Assembly (NCBI GenBank): GCA_026075535.2
Contig: AP026538.1
Span: forward strand, 2,480,001-2,544,000
Length of the DNA: 64,000 bases
Source of the DNA: Tricholoma matsutake
Lineage: Eukaryota > Basidiomycota > Agaricomycetes > Agaricales > Tricholomataceae
Direction of reading: 5' to 3'
Shown: piece after piece, positions 32,388 through 43,460 of the stretch
How the letters are laid out: each line of letters opens with the position of its first letter
Position numbering within the stretch: the first letter of the stretch is position 1
Program-made: the position numbers and the translations under genes
The notes under the pieces: model-generated
Seen by the model: only the letters and a program-made list of their open reading frames with translations
Database searches by the model: none
Told to the model about the DNA's origin: nothing

Positions 32388-33993
32388 CCTTAGATGCTGC
32401 CCATATGCCTTATGAATACTGTCCCTATGATGATGACCTCCCATCAGTGAACATGATATTGCCAGCTACATGGAAATCACCTTGGCAATCTGTATGCTGT
32501 TTGGTGAAGATGGAGCTGCCCATGGTGACACTCACGATCTCCACTGACCCTGAGCTCAAGAAGAGCATCATTGAGGGGTAGGTGACTGATTCTTGGTGCA
32601 AGAAACTGATTGCTGCTGCCCTTGGCATGTCCTCTGTACAGATGTGCAATGGGCTGTGGTTTATTGCTGATTGACTGGTGGTACCATCTACACCAGGCCT
32701 TAGAGAGTCTCTGCTCCGCCTATCCCATAATTCTCTCAGGCATTTTGGATTTGAGAAATCTTATGGCTCATTGTGGGATTCTTACTACTGGCCAAACATG
32801 CCCTGTGACCTTGAACAGGTGTATGTGCTGAGTTGCTCTGATTGCCAGTGCAACAAGTCTAAGTTGCCTGCAAGACCATTACATCCATTACCCATGCCAG
32901 ACAGATGAGGCAATTCGGTTGCAATGGATTTCATTGGGCCATTGCTCAAAGATAGTGGTTTCAACTGCATTCTGACAATGACCGACCAACTGGGATCTGA
33001 TTTGCAGATTATCCCAACTCAGATTGACCTTACTGCTGAGCAGCTCGTGCAAGTTTTCTTTGACTGGTGGTACTGCGAGAACAGTCTGCCATTGGACATT
33101 GTATTGGATCATGACAAACTGTTTGTCTCAAAATTCTGGACTGCTTTGCACAAGCTCACTGGTATTAAACTAAAAATGTCATTGGAGTATCACCCTGAGA
33201 CCAATGGAACAAGTGAATGCTCTAACAAGATGATCAACCAGGCACTGCATTACCATGTGGCACATAATCAGACTGGTTGGGTTCACACACTGCCATGGAT
33301 GTGTTTCAACTTGATGAACACTGTGAACAAGTCTACTGGCTTTTCCCCTTTCCAACTGTGAATGGGCTGCAGTCCTTGACTGATTCCTCCTCTCCTCACA
33401 CCTGTGACTACTGAGACACCTGAGGAACTCAGGGCTCAAGAGTTAATTGACCGTCTACAGCTAGATGTTTATGAAGCACAGGATAACTTACTGAAAGTGA
33501 AGGTGATGCAAGCTGCATTTGCAAACCTGACTCGTGGTGCCAACCTTGACCTGGACATTGGAGATCATGGTATGCTATCAACAGAAAACAGGCGATGGGA
33601 ATACACTGCAAAAGGTGAGAAAAGAGTGGCTAAATTTATGCCTAGATTTGACAGACCATACATTATTATGGATATCAACTGCAGGAAGTCCACTGTGACC
33701 TTGGAGTTGCCATTGGCATCAAACAGATTCCCCACATTCCATACTTCCAAAGTAATGCCTTACAACAAGAATGACTGCATGTTATTCCCTGGGTGAGAAC
33801 TGGCTTGCCCAGGGGGAATCATCATGGAGAATGGGCTTGAGGAGCACTACATTGATAAGATAATTGATGCTCGATGGCACAGCCATGCAATACTTGGTAA
33901 GGTGGGTTGGTTATGGCACCACTGACAATGAGTGGCTTTCAGGTGTGGAGCTTGTGGACAATGCCACATTGGATGACTGGTTGGCAGGATGTT
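32388..33993 (+). pseudogene. Gypsy E integrase and chromodomain remnant
   Basis: Zinc-binding part HNSLRHFGFEKSYGSLW, YYWPNMPCDLEQV, CSDCQCNK (about 32720-32860). Catalytic core MDFIGPLLKDSGFNCI, DIVLDHDKLFVSKFW, EYHPETNGTSECSNKMINQA (32920-33240), with both Asp and the Glu region visible. Then comes a C-terminal part with VAKFMPRFDRPYIIMDI and FHTSKVMPYNKND, ending in EEHYIDKIIDARW, the start of a chromodomain that then frame-shifts. TGA or TAG stops interrupt it (e.g. after PMPDR, after FSPFQL, after MLFPG). It is chromovirus-like by layout. Confidence 0.85.
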
Positions 33994-34129
33994 GAGGGTG
34001 GGTTGTTCTTTTCACCTTCTTCTTGTCCCTGCCACCGGTAGCTTTTCCCATTGTGTTTTTAATGCACACAACAAGCAGTTTTATGATACTTTTCCTTACA
34101 CTTTTGTTTTTTTTCAGATGAGGGGAGGG

Positions 34130-34562
34130 TGTAATCATGCTGCTTACTAACAGTTGTTCTTGTTGATACGATTTCTCGTATATACTGACATCTATCTGTA
34201 AGGGGACAACCCCTGGGTAGGGTACCCAGCCCCTTCCTATGTTTATATCAGTCATGGACTCATTCCTACATTCCTTTCCATTACATTACTCTAGCTTTGT
34301 TATCATTTGGCTACAGCCTTATCTTGGACAGTTGGAGTAGTGACCCTTCTTTAGTTCATTATTATTAGGATTTCCTCTGCTTATAGCAATACACTGGCCA
34401 TGCTTTAGTGCCCCTTCTCTCTCTGATTGAGTCTCCTCTTGTTGCTGCAGGGTCTTGCCCTTACACTATCTATCAAACATACAAACTTCCTTTTCCTCCT
34501 AACTATCACCTCCATAATCTCCTCCTGTATTGTTCACCCATATCTGCTTCCACTATAATACC
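34130..34562 (+). repeat. Gypsy E 3' LTR (right limit uncertain)
   Basis: Follows polypurine GATGAGGGGAGGG, starts TGTAATCATGCTGC, and holds CGATTTCTCGTATATACTG and AAGGGGACAACCCCTGGG, typical of mushroom Gypsy LTRs. The 5' partner is outside or lost, so the end is estimated. Confidence 0.6.
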
Positions 34563-34591
34563 TGGTTCTATTCTGTCTTTGTGTCTCTGAG

Positions 34592-35075
34592 CAAATCAGA
34601 CCCCCTCTGGGGTACGATTACAGCAGGATATGTTTGCCTCACAGCAGGGGGAGCAGTGACCTGGAAATCAAAGAAACAAACAATCATAGCCTTGTCATCT
34701 ATGGAGGCAGAATATGTGGCTCTCTCAGAGGCTGGACGTGAAGCAACATGGCTCAGAAATCTATATGGCAAACTCAGATTTATTCAAGAGGACCCAACCA
34801 TTATTTATGGAGACAATGAGGGGTCTGTAGCATTAACACACAACCCACAATTCCATCAACAGTCAAAGCACATCACTCTTCTCCATCACTGGGTCAGGGA
34901 CCTCATGAGTGAAAAAGTTCTTGATATACAGAACTGTCATAATCCAGAGCAAACGGCAGATGTATTAACTAAAGCTCTACCAAAGCCAAAATTTACTCAA
35001 CATAGAGAAGAGATGGGTGTCCAGTTGAAGCACTACAGTCATGGACAAACAAAACCAACTAATTTACACCACTAA
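34592..35075 (+). pseudogene. Ty1/Copia RNase H remnant
   Basis: TAGYVCLTAGGAVTWKSKKQ, ALSSMEAEYVALSEAGREA, IYGDNEGSVALTHNPQFHQQ, then SKHITLLHHWVRD and EQTADVLTKALPKPKF: the C-terminal RNase H of Copia elements in unmistakable order (E in SSMEAEY, D in GDNEGS). Only this end survives. It is joined to the Gypsy E LTR on the left and precedes transposase gene G. No Copia LTR or integrase was found. Confidence 0.9.
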
Positions 35076-35346
35076 TTTTCATGACGTCCACAGGCACTGA
35101 AAAGCACTGAAAACCCTTGGAATACATAGTTAAGGACCTAACAAATGTATTTGCACAAGCTGATTCATCTAATGCATTATTTTTGTGTCTCGAGCCCCAA
35201 AAATTTGGCGGTATGCCGAAAAAAACCCCCAAAATCACAGAAAAATGTGCAATCGCTTCCTTTTTATGGCTAGTATCTAATGCCACAGTATCGAAAAAAT
35301 TTATTGAGTAGATACCTGTAAAAATATTCATCTTTTCTTCATTGTC

Positions 35347-36391
35347 ATGGCTCAAGGATGCCCCCAAAAGGTCACTAAACGGAACATTGATGGGTTGCAA
35401 AATCAGAAAAGGGTCAGATCACCTTTGCCAGTCCCTTTGCAGGATCAACTGGATCAATCAAACAGCCAGAAGCAGCTTCAAGGAGTTGAGAACAGTGCAG
35501 AATCTGATTGTGAGCAAGATTGGGATCCCTATCTTGCAGCAGATGAGGACAGTACAAAGAGTGTCGGATATGATGGAGCTATGGCTGTGGATGATCCAGA
35601 TGCTGAAGATATTGAAGAATGCAATGACAAATGGGAAGGATCACTTGAAAATGAGACTTTCTGTGAAAACTTGATTAGAATGGGATTGGAGGATTCATGC
35701 GACAATGAAGATTGGGTACCCTTTTGGTTGTGGTAGCTAAAGAACAAGAGGAAAGAAAAAAAATGTGTGTGGTTTTTCTCTTCGCGAGTTTATTTGTGCT
35801 GATAGTTGAGGCTCTGGTACAGCTCATCTGTGTAGCTATGTAAAAGGTCCAGATGTCACCAGCAAATCCAAGTGCACACAACAACGCTACAAGGATTCCA
35901 TCCAGAAGCAGATGTCACTCAAAGCATGGGGGTTTGAAGTCGTCTCAGCACCAAAATCTGATTCAGAAGACAAGGTAGACATACCTATCCACCTGCCATT
36001 GCCAACACCCAGCTTCAACAACCTAGAACCAGGGAGCACTCCATCAGCAAGTCCCAGTGGTGTCAAAGACATTGAACCAGTGGATGAAGACATGGGTGAC
36101 GACCTTGATGACCTTGATGACATCGATGAGTGGGAGTTTGAAGTGGAGGTCTGTGAGTTGGTTTCTCACACACAACAGGAAATACAAAGCTGGGATGTCT
36201 TGCGAGATCAGATCAAGCTCAATCTCAAGAAAAAGCAAAACCTACCTTTGTCCAAAATCAATCAGCTTCTCATCCTCCACAACTTTGCCACACTACGTTT
36301 GAAGGGTTACTGAAAGATTGAAGCAAGTGTTGAGATTGCTAGACAGTGGCACAAAAAAGATGGCACACATTTTGCGAGAAAGGTTCGGTCA
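35347..36391 (+). pseudogene. DDE transposase G, N-terminal segment
   Basis: Begins MAQGCPQKVTKRNIDGLQ with an acidic N-terminus. It then reads YVKGPDVTSKSKCTQQRYKD, MSLKAWGF, an acidic linker, LRDQIKLNLKKKQNLPLSKI and IARQWHKKDGTHFARKVR. These match the N-terminal part of a common agaricomycete IS630/Tc1-type DDE transposase. The frame GTT CGG TCA is cut at 36391 by element F and continues CTT GCC at 48853. A stop after WVPFWLW and small shifts near 35740-35830 may reflect an intron or decay. Confidence 0.75.
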
Positions 36392-36732
36392 CACCAGGGG
36401 CAAAACCTAGGGCAGTTGAAACTCAACTGCCTTCAAGGCAGTAGGTGCGGCAGTTGGATTTCAAATTTTAAACACTTAGCAGTTATGTAATATAATTTGA
36501 AAGTATGCAATCGATGATCGATGCCCATGATGTTTTTGCCTGCTGATATGCTGCCGTACCGATCACAGCCCATCAGATCGCCCCGGACTTTCCAATTTTT
36601 TCTGGTATGAGGATCCTTTATTCCACCATGTGATCATGCTGAATTCCTTTGTTCTCAACGTGTTTCGTGCCATGCACTGTGCACATGTTCTGGCTTGACT
36701 GAATACCTTGATTCTTGACCACCACCATCCCA

Positions 36733-38335
36733 ATGGCTGACTCTGATGCTCACATGCAACCTCCTGCTGATTCTGAATCTGGGTTAGGGGAGGGCACCTC
36801 ATCTGGTAACAAGTGCAAGCGCTCACCAGACAGTAGCAGTGCAAACACCAACTCCTCATGAGCGAAGAAAGCATGCAAAGTTTTTGCTAAGCGACCCAGG
36901 AAACCCAAGAAACCTAGTGACTGGCACATGAGAAAGGGAAAGGTACCAAAAGAGGCAGAGAAAACAAAGGTGTGCAACTTTTGTTACATTGTATTTGATC
37001 ACTTCACAGTTCTTCTGTATTTTAGGCAGCTCTTGAGCTTCATCTTCGTGTCCTGTGGTGTCTACCACACCAGAGCACTGTTCCCCCAAAGGTCACTCCT
37101 GAAGACAAAGTACCATTCACTCAGTGTTATCCGTCTGAAGCACAGCTCCAAAACTTGGTAACATCCAGCCTGGATGACAACTCAGGTAGGATACAAGATG
37201 CCAAAGCCAAGGTAGCTGAGCTTGTCAGCTCTCTCAAGGATGGGATAATTGCTGCAAACATTAGGCGCATCCAGGAGTGTCATTTGTTACTCATCTTTAG
37301 GACTGTGGCATGCCTTGGACTTGCAAAGTGGGCACCTGATGTTCTGAGTGGCGATCCCGAGTCCATGTACAACCTACTCCATGAACATATTGCACTCAAG
37401 ACATTTGAGCAGGTCTCAACTGCATATAGGTATAGTCACATGGGAGCTAACCTGTCGTGTGTCCATGACTTTGCACTCATGCACAAACTTTACTGAAGTT
37501 TTGTCTTTTCCTACATGTATGGGCTTGCAAAGTCAGAGGCAAAGAGTCCAGGGAGTGTTGCAAAGGGAAAGCAGATGACTTCGGTGTGGAAGAGATGTAA
37601 TACTGTGTGTATTTTGCTTCCATTGAAATGTGGACTATACTGAGATAAGTTCAATAGCTTGCTAGTGGCAGAGTTGAAGTATTCAAAGCACAGGGTTTCA
37701 ATGATCGAGTCTTGGCCTTAGCTAATGAAAATGAGGCCCATTCTGATGATGAGTTGGCAGAAGGGGACCCAGACTCAGTCTACCATATCAAGGAGAAGGA
37801 GGGTCGGGCAACAGGGGTGGCTGCATTCTTCTGTATGGCAGACAAGCAATGCCAGCAGATGAATAAAAGCAAAAGTGGTTGCTTCAGGTGAGTTCAAGTG
37901 TCATTACCTTTTATCATTGGCTAATTTTATAATTACAGAACTGAGCGACACCGTGAAGATCCTCCAATACCAAAGCAATCAAAGCTTCTGGCACTACCAA
38001 AGTCAGTCCCAATTGATTGGTTTGATCCAATCTACTGGAATGAACACCTTACACTCTGTGAGCATGCTGATTACACCTGGGCTGGATGGCATGTTGCTCT
38101 GCCTGGTGATCCACAGTTGTACAGCACCTGGTCTGCATGTGTGGCATGGAAAAATCTGCCAGAGAAAGAGTTCATGGAGAAGTATGGGAATGATGTGTTG
38201 ACACAATATAAGCTGCCTACTGAGGAGGAGCTGAAACAGATTGACCAATATGATGAAGAGCAGGAGGGGCAGGCAGATGGGGCAGAAGAGGGGGATGATG
38301 ATGATGATGGTGATGACTTGTATGGTGATGACTAG
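36733..38335 (+). pseudogene. CACTA-like element F accessory protein
   Basis: Starts at ATG 36733 (MADSDAHMQPPADSES), with a basic segment KRPRKPKKPSDWHMRK. An intron lies at 36970-37025 and another near 37880-37935 (GTGAGT...TTACAG). The middle reads VTPEDKVPFTQCYPSEA, AKVAELVSSLKDGIIAANI and MYNLLHEHIALKTFEQVS. The end has DWFDPIYWNEHLTLCEHADY, SACVAWKNLPEKEFMEKYG and an acidic tail. Proteins with this last motif accompany Tnp2-type transposons in mushrooms; their function is not known to me. TGA interrupts after NTNSS and after MHKLY. It is oriented towards the transposase gene. Confidence 0.6.
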
Positions 38336-38689
38336 CCTAAGAATGCAGGATAGATCAAGGTATATCCTTCTTGACTTTGCATGTTTGGCCCTTTGCAACA
38401 AACTGGTAGCTGCTAGCAGCACTTCTATGCTTTCCACTAATATTTCAATTCTATGCCTATTTACTCACTATGGTCTCTTTAGTAGTATGCTCTATGATTT
38501 CTCTATGATTCTCTTGACTCACTGTACATTATGATACAGACACTTCATTTAATACAAAATTATGATATTTATTCATTAAAAAAAGTTACAAAAAAAAAGA
38601 TCATTGCTCCCCATTTCCACCCTGCAAGCAGTTGCTCGCAGCAGCAGGTGGGGGAGCTGTGGTCATTGTGGTGGCTGTCATTGTTGTCA

Positions 38690-39120
38690 TTGTTGAGCCT
38701 GCTCCCCCAAGAAGTCTCCTCCCTCACGTTTGGAGTAAGGGAGGGGGTGATGGTGCATGTTGTCGCTAAGAGCAGAATGAGAAACCCCTCCTCTCATGTT
38801 TGCAGCGAGAGAGGGGGTGGTGGTGGTTGTCACCAAGAGCAGAATGAAAACCCCTCCTCTCGTGTTTGCAGCAAGGGGGGGGTGGTGGTGGTTGTCGCCA
38901 AGAGCAGAATGAGAAACCCCTCCTCTTGCATTTGCAGCAAGAGAGGGGGTGGTGGTGGTTGTCACCAAGAATAGAATGAAAAACACCCCCACTCGTGTTT
39001 GCAGCGAGAGAGGGGGTGGTGGTGGTTGTCACCGAGAATAGAATGAAAAACACCCCCGCTCGTGTTTGCAGTGAGAGAGGGGGTGGTGGTGGTTGTCGCC
39101 GAGAATAGAATGAAAAACAC
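38690..39120. repeat. 67-bp minisatellite in element F
   Basis: Five to six copies of a unit holding CTCGTGTTTGCAGCGAGAG, GGGGGTGGTGGTGGTTGTC and GAATAGAATGAAAAAC. One more copy lies at 45173-45238, on the far side of Gypsy B, which inserted into the array. On the minus strand it reads PSLAANTRGGVF in shifting frames, since 67 is not a multiple of three. Confidence 0.9.
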
Positions 39121-39546
39121 TATAAGGGCAACCTAAGCCTCTAGCAAAGGGAAATCCGAAGTTAAAATTATGCTACATAATACAGGGACTGGGGGCGCAC
39201 CTAGCAAAGGGAAATCCGAAGAGAAAACTCTAAGGATCCCCTTGCTGATGCCCAGTATATGTGAAGACGACAAAAATCAAATATAACCTAAAAATAGAAA
39301 AAGGTGGAGATAGGCAGATCAAGGCCGCCGAATGACATCATACCAAGGGGTATGTGTCGGAAGGGGTACTCCGCCTCTAAATATAAAAGTGTCAACATAT
39401 ACAAACATGATAGCAAGGGAAAATTAGTAATAAAATCCGGAAAAATCATAGAAAATGAAGAATAGAAGGAAATGAGGTGGGGAAAAATATGGGACGAACA
39501 TAAAAAATAGGAAAAACACACAGGGCACCCCCCTAGTCCCCTTACA
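39121..39546 (-). repeat. Element B 3' LTR
   Basis: 426 bp; on the element strand it runs TGTAAGGGG to GCCCTTATA. It is preceded on that strand by polypurine GAGAGGGGGTGA (39547-39558). Confidence 0.95.
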
Positions 39547-39557
39547 TCACCCCCTCT

Positions 39558-40223
39558 CTAAGATGCATCGCCCCGATGCATTCGAAATCGTATACAACCA
39601 AAGTCCGTGACTTGAATGCGACGCGGTGCAGCAGTGTGCCGTCGGTGGAATTCCTTGATTAACCGAGGGGCATTTACGTCAGACTCTTCGACCCATGAGT
39701 TCTCCTCATACCCATAACCCTTCCAATGTACCAAATACTGCAGTTTTCCTCGATGCAAACGGCTGTCCAAGATTGACTCGACTTCATATTGGGGTTCTCC
39801 CTCGATCACTGTAGGTGGTGGTGGTGGGTGTGAATGGCATCCCGGGAACGGATCTGGGGGAGCTGGAAGCAATTTGACGACATGGAAGACAGGATGGAGT
39901 CTGGACATGGAGGCTGGGAGGCGTAGACGATAGGCATGTGTTCCAACGCACTTGACAATGGGGAAAGGTCCCAAGAAGCGATGAGCGAGTTTCTTGGATG
40001 GACGTGTAGTGTAGATGTCACTGGAGTCAAGATAAACTCGATCACCAACCTTGTACTGAGGGGTTGGGGAGTGGCGCTGGTTGTAAAATCGCGCCATGTC
40101 ATCCTTTGCCTTTGCTAAGGCTGCCCTTGCCTCCTCCAAGCTATCCCTCATGCGTTCTGTGAACTCATTCACTGTCTCAATGTGTGAGGGAGTTTGGCGA
40201 GGTTCAAATCCCATGCGTGGATG
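39558..40223 (-). pseudogene. Element B integrase tail and chromodomain
   Basis: Same frame as pol, separated only by TGA at 40224. It reads RMGFEPRQTPSHIETV, YKVGDRVYLDSSDI, and LGPFPIVKCVGTHAYRLRLP (the GPY/F-type module). It then has the chromodomain: YEVESILDSRLHRGKLQYLV, HWKGYGYEENSWVEESDV. The aromatic cage positions (Y, W) are present. A chromodomain targets integration to methylated histone H3 in related chromoviruses; that role here is inferred. The frame ends near 39558 just before the polypurine tract and LTR. Confidence 0.9.
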
Positions 40224-42758
40224 TCATCCAGTGTCTAAGAGGAAAGGGGTCTGTTGAGTGGAAGCATGGACATGGTTGTTGTACCCAAACTCGGCCAAAG
40301 GAAGGAGATCATCCCAATCGTCCTGGCGTTCATTGACAAAGAGGCGGATGTACTGCTCCAGTTCCTGGTTGACTCGCTCTGTCTGGCCATCAGTTTGTGG
40401 GTGATAAGCAGTTGAAGCGAGGAGTTTGATCCCCAGGAGTCGGTACAGCTCACGAGTGAACTCTGCCATGAACTGAGGGCCACGATCCGAGAGGAAGGCA
40501 CCAGGAAGTCCATGTAATTTCCACACATGGTGGAGGTAGAGTCGAGCGGCACCTAGGGCACTGACAGTGGTGTGAGTGGGAATGAAGTGAGCGCGTTTTC
40601 CCACTGAGTCAACTGTGCACATCACCGCATCAAACCCATTTGACTCTGGCAATTCCACCACAAAGTCAACGCTGACAACATCCCAACGACTCTCTGGAAC
40701 AGGAAGAGGGTGTAGCTCACCAATAGGCTTGCGACGAGGGGCCTTGGTGCATAAGCAAAGGTCACAAGTGCGACAATACTGACCAATGAGCCGTGACATT
40801 TGTGGCCACCAATAGTTCCGTGAGGTGAGCTCCAAGGTCTTCCAGCGTCCGGGGTGGCCAGCAATCTGTGAGTCATGGTGTTGGGATATGATGCGCCGGC
40901 GAAGGTCTGGGTCATTGGGAACATAGATGCGATCCCTGAAATACAACAAGTCCTCCTTTTCAGCCCACTCTGCCGCACGTAAGGAAAGGGTCGATCCCTT
41001 CCTCAGTTCTTTAACAGCTCGGGCGACAACATCCTCATGTAAACCGCTACGGTTTGCGCGACGAATGTCACGTAGAATGTCCCGCTCCTCGCCCTGGGGT
41101 ACGATGCCTTCCAGTGCCCGAATGGTGAACAGGTCTGGCTGCAACAGCACAATGTTTTGGTTGTCACTGCTGCCATCCCCATGGTCTGCACGTCGGGATA
41201 GGGCATCGGTCTTCCCCATGCTGCGACCCGGACGGTGGTGCAAGGAGAAGTCGAATCTAGATAGATACAGGGACCAACGAGCTTGACGACGGTTCAATTT
41301 CTTGGCCGTCATGAAGTACTCGAGGTTCTTGTGATCCGTCCAAATTTCCACCTTGTGTTGGGCACCCTCAAGGAAGTGTCGCCACTCCTCAAGCGCACGC
41401 ATTATCGCCAACATCTCCTTGTCATGGATCTCGTAGTTTCTCTCTACAGCACTAAGGCTTTTGGAGTAGAATGCAACAGGATGCCACTTCTGGTCCTCCG
41501 GAGACTGCTGAGACAACACAGCGCCCGTCGCAAAGTCAGAACTGTCGGCTTCTACACGAAAAGGACGCGAATCGTCAGCAAAGGTAAGGATCGGAGCGGA
41601 AGTGACCATCTCCTTAAGCTTTTCGAACGCCTCCTGTTGTGCATTATCCCACCTCCATGCCTCCTTTCCTGTCAAGTCGAACAGCGGTCGTGCATGATGT
41701 GAGAAATCCTTGATAAAACACCGATAAAAATTGATGAAGCCCAGGAAGGACTGCACCTCCTTCTTGTTCATGGGCGTCGGCCAAGCTGTGACCCCGTTTA
41801 CCTTGATAGGATCCATCTCCACTTGACCCTCCGAGATAATCAGGCCGAGGTACTCAATCTTGGTCCTTTCAAACTCGCATTTGTCCTGACGAAGGTAGAG
41901 TTTGTACCGTCGAAGTCGCTCTAGGACGAGGCACGTGATGCGACGGTGCTCTTCAACCGTGTGAGTGAAGATGAGGATGTCGTCGAGATAGATGCAGACA
42001 ACGCCTTCGAGGATGAGGTCATGGAAGATGTCGTTCATCATGGTCTGAAAGGTGGCAGGGCTATTAGTAAGGCCAAAGAACATGACAAGCGGTTCAAAAA
42101 GACCACGGTTGGTACGAAAGGCTGCCTTCCACTCATCTCCCTCCTTTATCCTTACATTATTATAGCCCCAATGGACATCGAGCTTGGTGAAGTATCGGGC
42201 TCCACGGAGCTGGTTTACGAGTTCAGAGATGAGGGGTAGTGGGTAGCGATTTTTGACCGTGATGTTGTTGAGTCTTCTGTAGTCTTGAACCGGTTGAAGT
42301 GAGCCATCCTTCTTCTTGACAAAGAAAAAGGGAGAGGCCATTGGTGACTTCGATGGTCGAATACGTCCAGAGGCCAGGTGCTCGTCGATGAACTGGTCAA
42401 GCTGCCATTGTTCCTCCGGAGAGAGAGGATAGACCTTGCAGGATGAAGGGGTTGCGCCGGGGGTGAGTTCGATCGCGTGATCCCATGGCTTACGCGCAGG
42501 AAGAGAGTTGAATGACTCCTTGGAGAACACGTCTTCAAACTCATGGAGATGAGGGAGTAAGGAGTTAGTAGAGGATTTAGCAGCGTTGTTTTTGTGGAAG
42601 GCCTCGGCGAGGCATTGGGATATGTTCGATGTGGCACACACCTCATGCGATGAGCGAATCGCAGTGTAGAAGATCCGATCACCCTCCTCCACTTCCTCTG
42701 GGTCCTCATCATCATCATCCGAGTCCGGCATTAGATCAGGAACCCCTTCCAATTCCAC
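40224..42758 (-). CDS. Element B pol: RT, RNase H, integrase (open 844 codons)
   Basis: Uninterrupted from 42758 to the TGA at 40224. RT: WDHAIELTPGATPSS, YRRLNNITVKNRYPLP, FTKLDVHWGYNNVRIKEGDE, and active site CIYLDDILIFTHT (about 41975). RNase H: VEADSSDFATGAVLSQQ, YEIHDKEMLAIMRALEEW, WTDHKNLEYFMTAKKLNRRQ, giving the D-E-D set. Integrase: HHDSQIAGHPGRWKTLELT, NYWWPQMS, CDLCLCTK (zinc site), then SVDFVVELPES, LSDRGPQFMAEFTREL and TDGQTERVNQELEQYIR (D, D, E). All catalytic residues look intact. It would have been made as part of Gag-Pol; flanking TGA codons now isolate it, and the first base is just the open-frame limit. Confidence 0.9.
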   Translation of the reverse strand: MELEGVPDLMPDSDDDDEDPEEVEEGDRIFYTAIRSSHEVCATSNISQCLAEAFHKNNAAKSSTNSLLPHLHEFEDVFSKESFNSLPARKPWDHAIELTPGATPSSCKVYPLSPEEQWQLDQFIDEHLASGRIRPSKSPMASPFFFVKKKDGSLQPVQDYRRLNNITVKNRYPLPLISELVNQLRGARYFTKLDVHWGYNNVRIKEGDEWKAAFRTNRGLFEPLVMFFGLTNSPATFQTMMNDIFHDLILEGVVCIYLDDILIFTHTVEEHRRITCLVLERLRRYKLYLRQDKCEFERTKIEYLGLIISEGQVEMDPIKVNGVTAWPTPMNKKEVQSFLGFINFYRCFIKDFSHHARPLFDLTGKEAWRWDNAQQEAFEKLKEMVTSAPILTFADDSRPFRVEADSSDFATGAVLSQQSPEDQKWHPVAFYSKSLSAVERNYEIHDKEMLAIMRALEEWRHFLEGAQHKVEIWTDHKNLEYFMTAKKLNRRQARWSLYLSRFDFSLHHRPGRSMGKTDALSRRADHGDGSSDNQNIVLLQPDLFTIRALEGIVPQGEERDILRDIRRANRSGLHEDVVARAVKELRKGSTLSLRAAEWAEKEDLLYFRDRIYVPNDPDLRRRIISQHHDSQIAGHPGRWKTLELTSRNYWWPQMSRLIGQYCRTCDLCLCTKAPRRKPIGELHPLPVPESRWDVVSVDFVVELPESNGFDAVMCTVDSVGKRAHFIPTHTTVSALGAARLYLHHVWKLHGLPGAFLSDRGPQFMAEFTRELYRLLGIKLLASTAYHPQTDGQTERVNQELEQYIRLFVNERQDDWDDLLPLAEFGYNNHVHASTQQTPFLLDTG

Positions 42759-43460
42759 TTCAGGTATAGGCAGGGGTCCAGCACGACACTTCTGAGTTCA
42801 TCGTATTGCCGCCTTCTGTCCACGACGTTCTTGCCTGGCTTCTGTGAAACACGTCCGACAGCGGGATGGACATCGGCTCATGGTAACCTCCCCGGTGCGC
42901 CAGTCGACCTCTGGGTTATGGTCTCAAAGCCATGGATATCCCAAAATCGCCTTTTGCTTTCCTAATTGAGTGACAGCAAAAAGGGCATGCTCACTATGAT
43001 CTTTGTAATGGAGAACCAGGTCTACAACCTCTCGGATGGCACCAGCTTCATTTGGGGATCCATCCACGTTATATACAGGTATCGGACGTGAGAGTGAGCG
43101 AGTATTTAGACGCTGTTGTTGTACCAGATGGGAATCGATGAAGAGACCAGTCGCACCAGAGTCCAGGAGCGCAGAGACACCGAGTATCTGTCCAGTGTCG
43201 GTCGTCTGCAGTTCGATGGCTAGGTTTAAGGAATGTGCAGAGGGAGTGGATGCCACAATATACTTGCATGGTAGTTTACGCTCCCATGATTTAATTTTGG
43301 GACGTGGAGTAGAAGGAGAGATGGGGAGAGCAGGTACGTCTTTAGCCAACTTCGAAGGGTCAGGGAGGGGAGCAGTCACAGAAATGGATTCATTCTCTGG
43401 GGATTCAACTGACAAGACTTCAAAGCGGTTATGGACAGGCAGTGAGGGCGTATGATTCAC
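42759..43460 (-). pseudogene. Element B protease region
   Basis: Reads SLPVHNRFEVLSVES, an RP-rich linker, then LLDSGATGLFIDSHLVQQQ (the D-S-G active site of retropepsins, about 43140) and KQKAILGYPWL. TGA at 42924 replaces the Arg expected in WLRxHNPExDW. A second TGA lies at 42798. The frame is -1 relative to gag and the same as pol. Confidence 0.85.

Noticed and set aside
34592..35075. Host gene with RNase H-like domain
   Set aside because: The motif order is that of Copia C-termini, and it sits among retrotransposon fragments.
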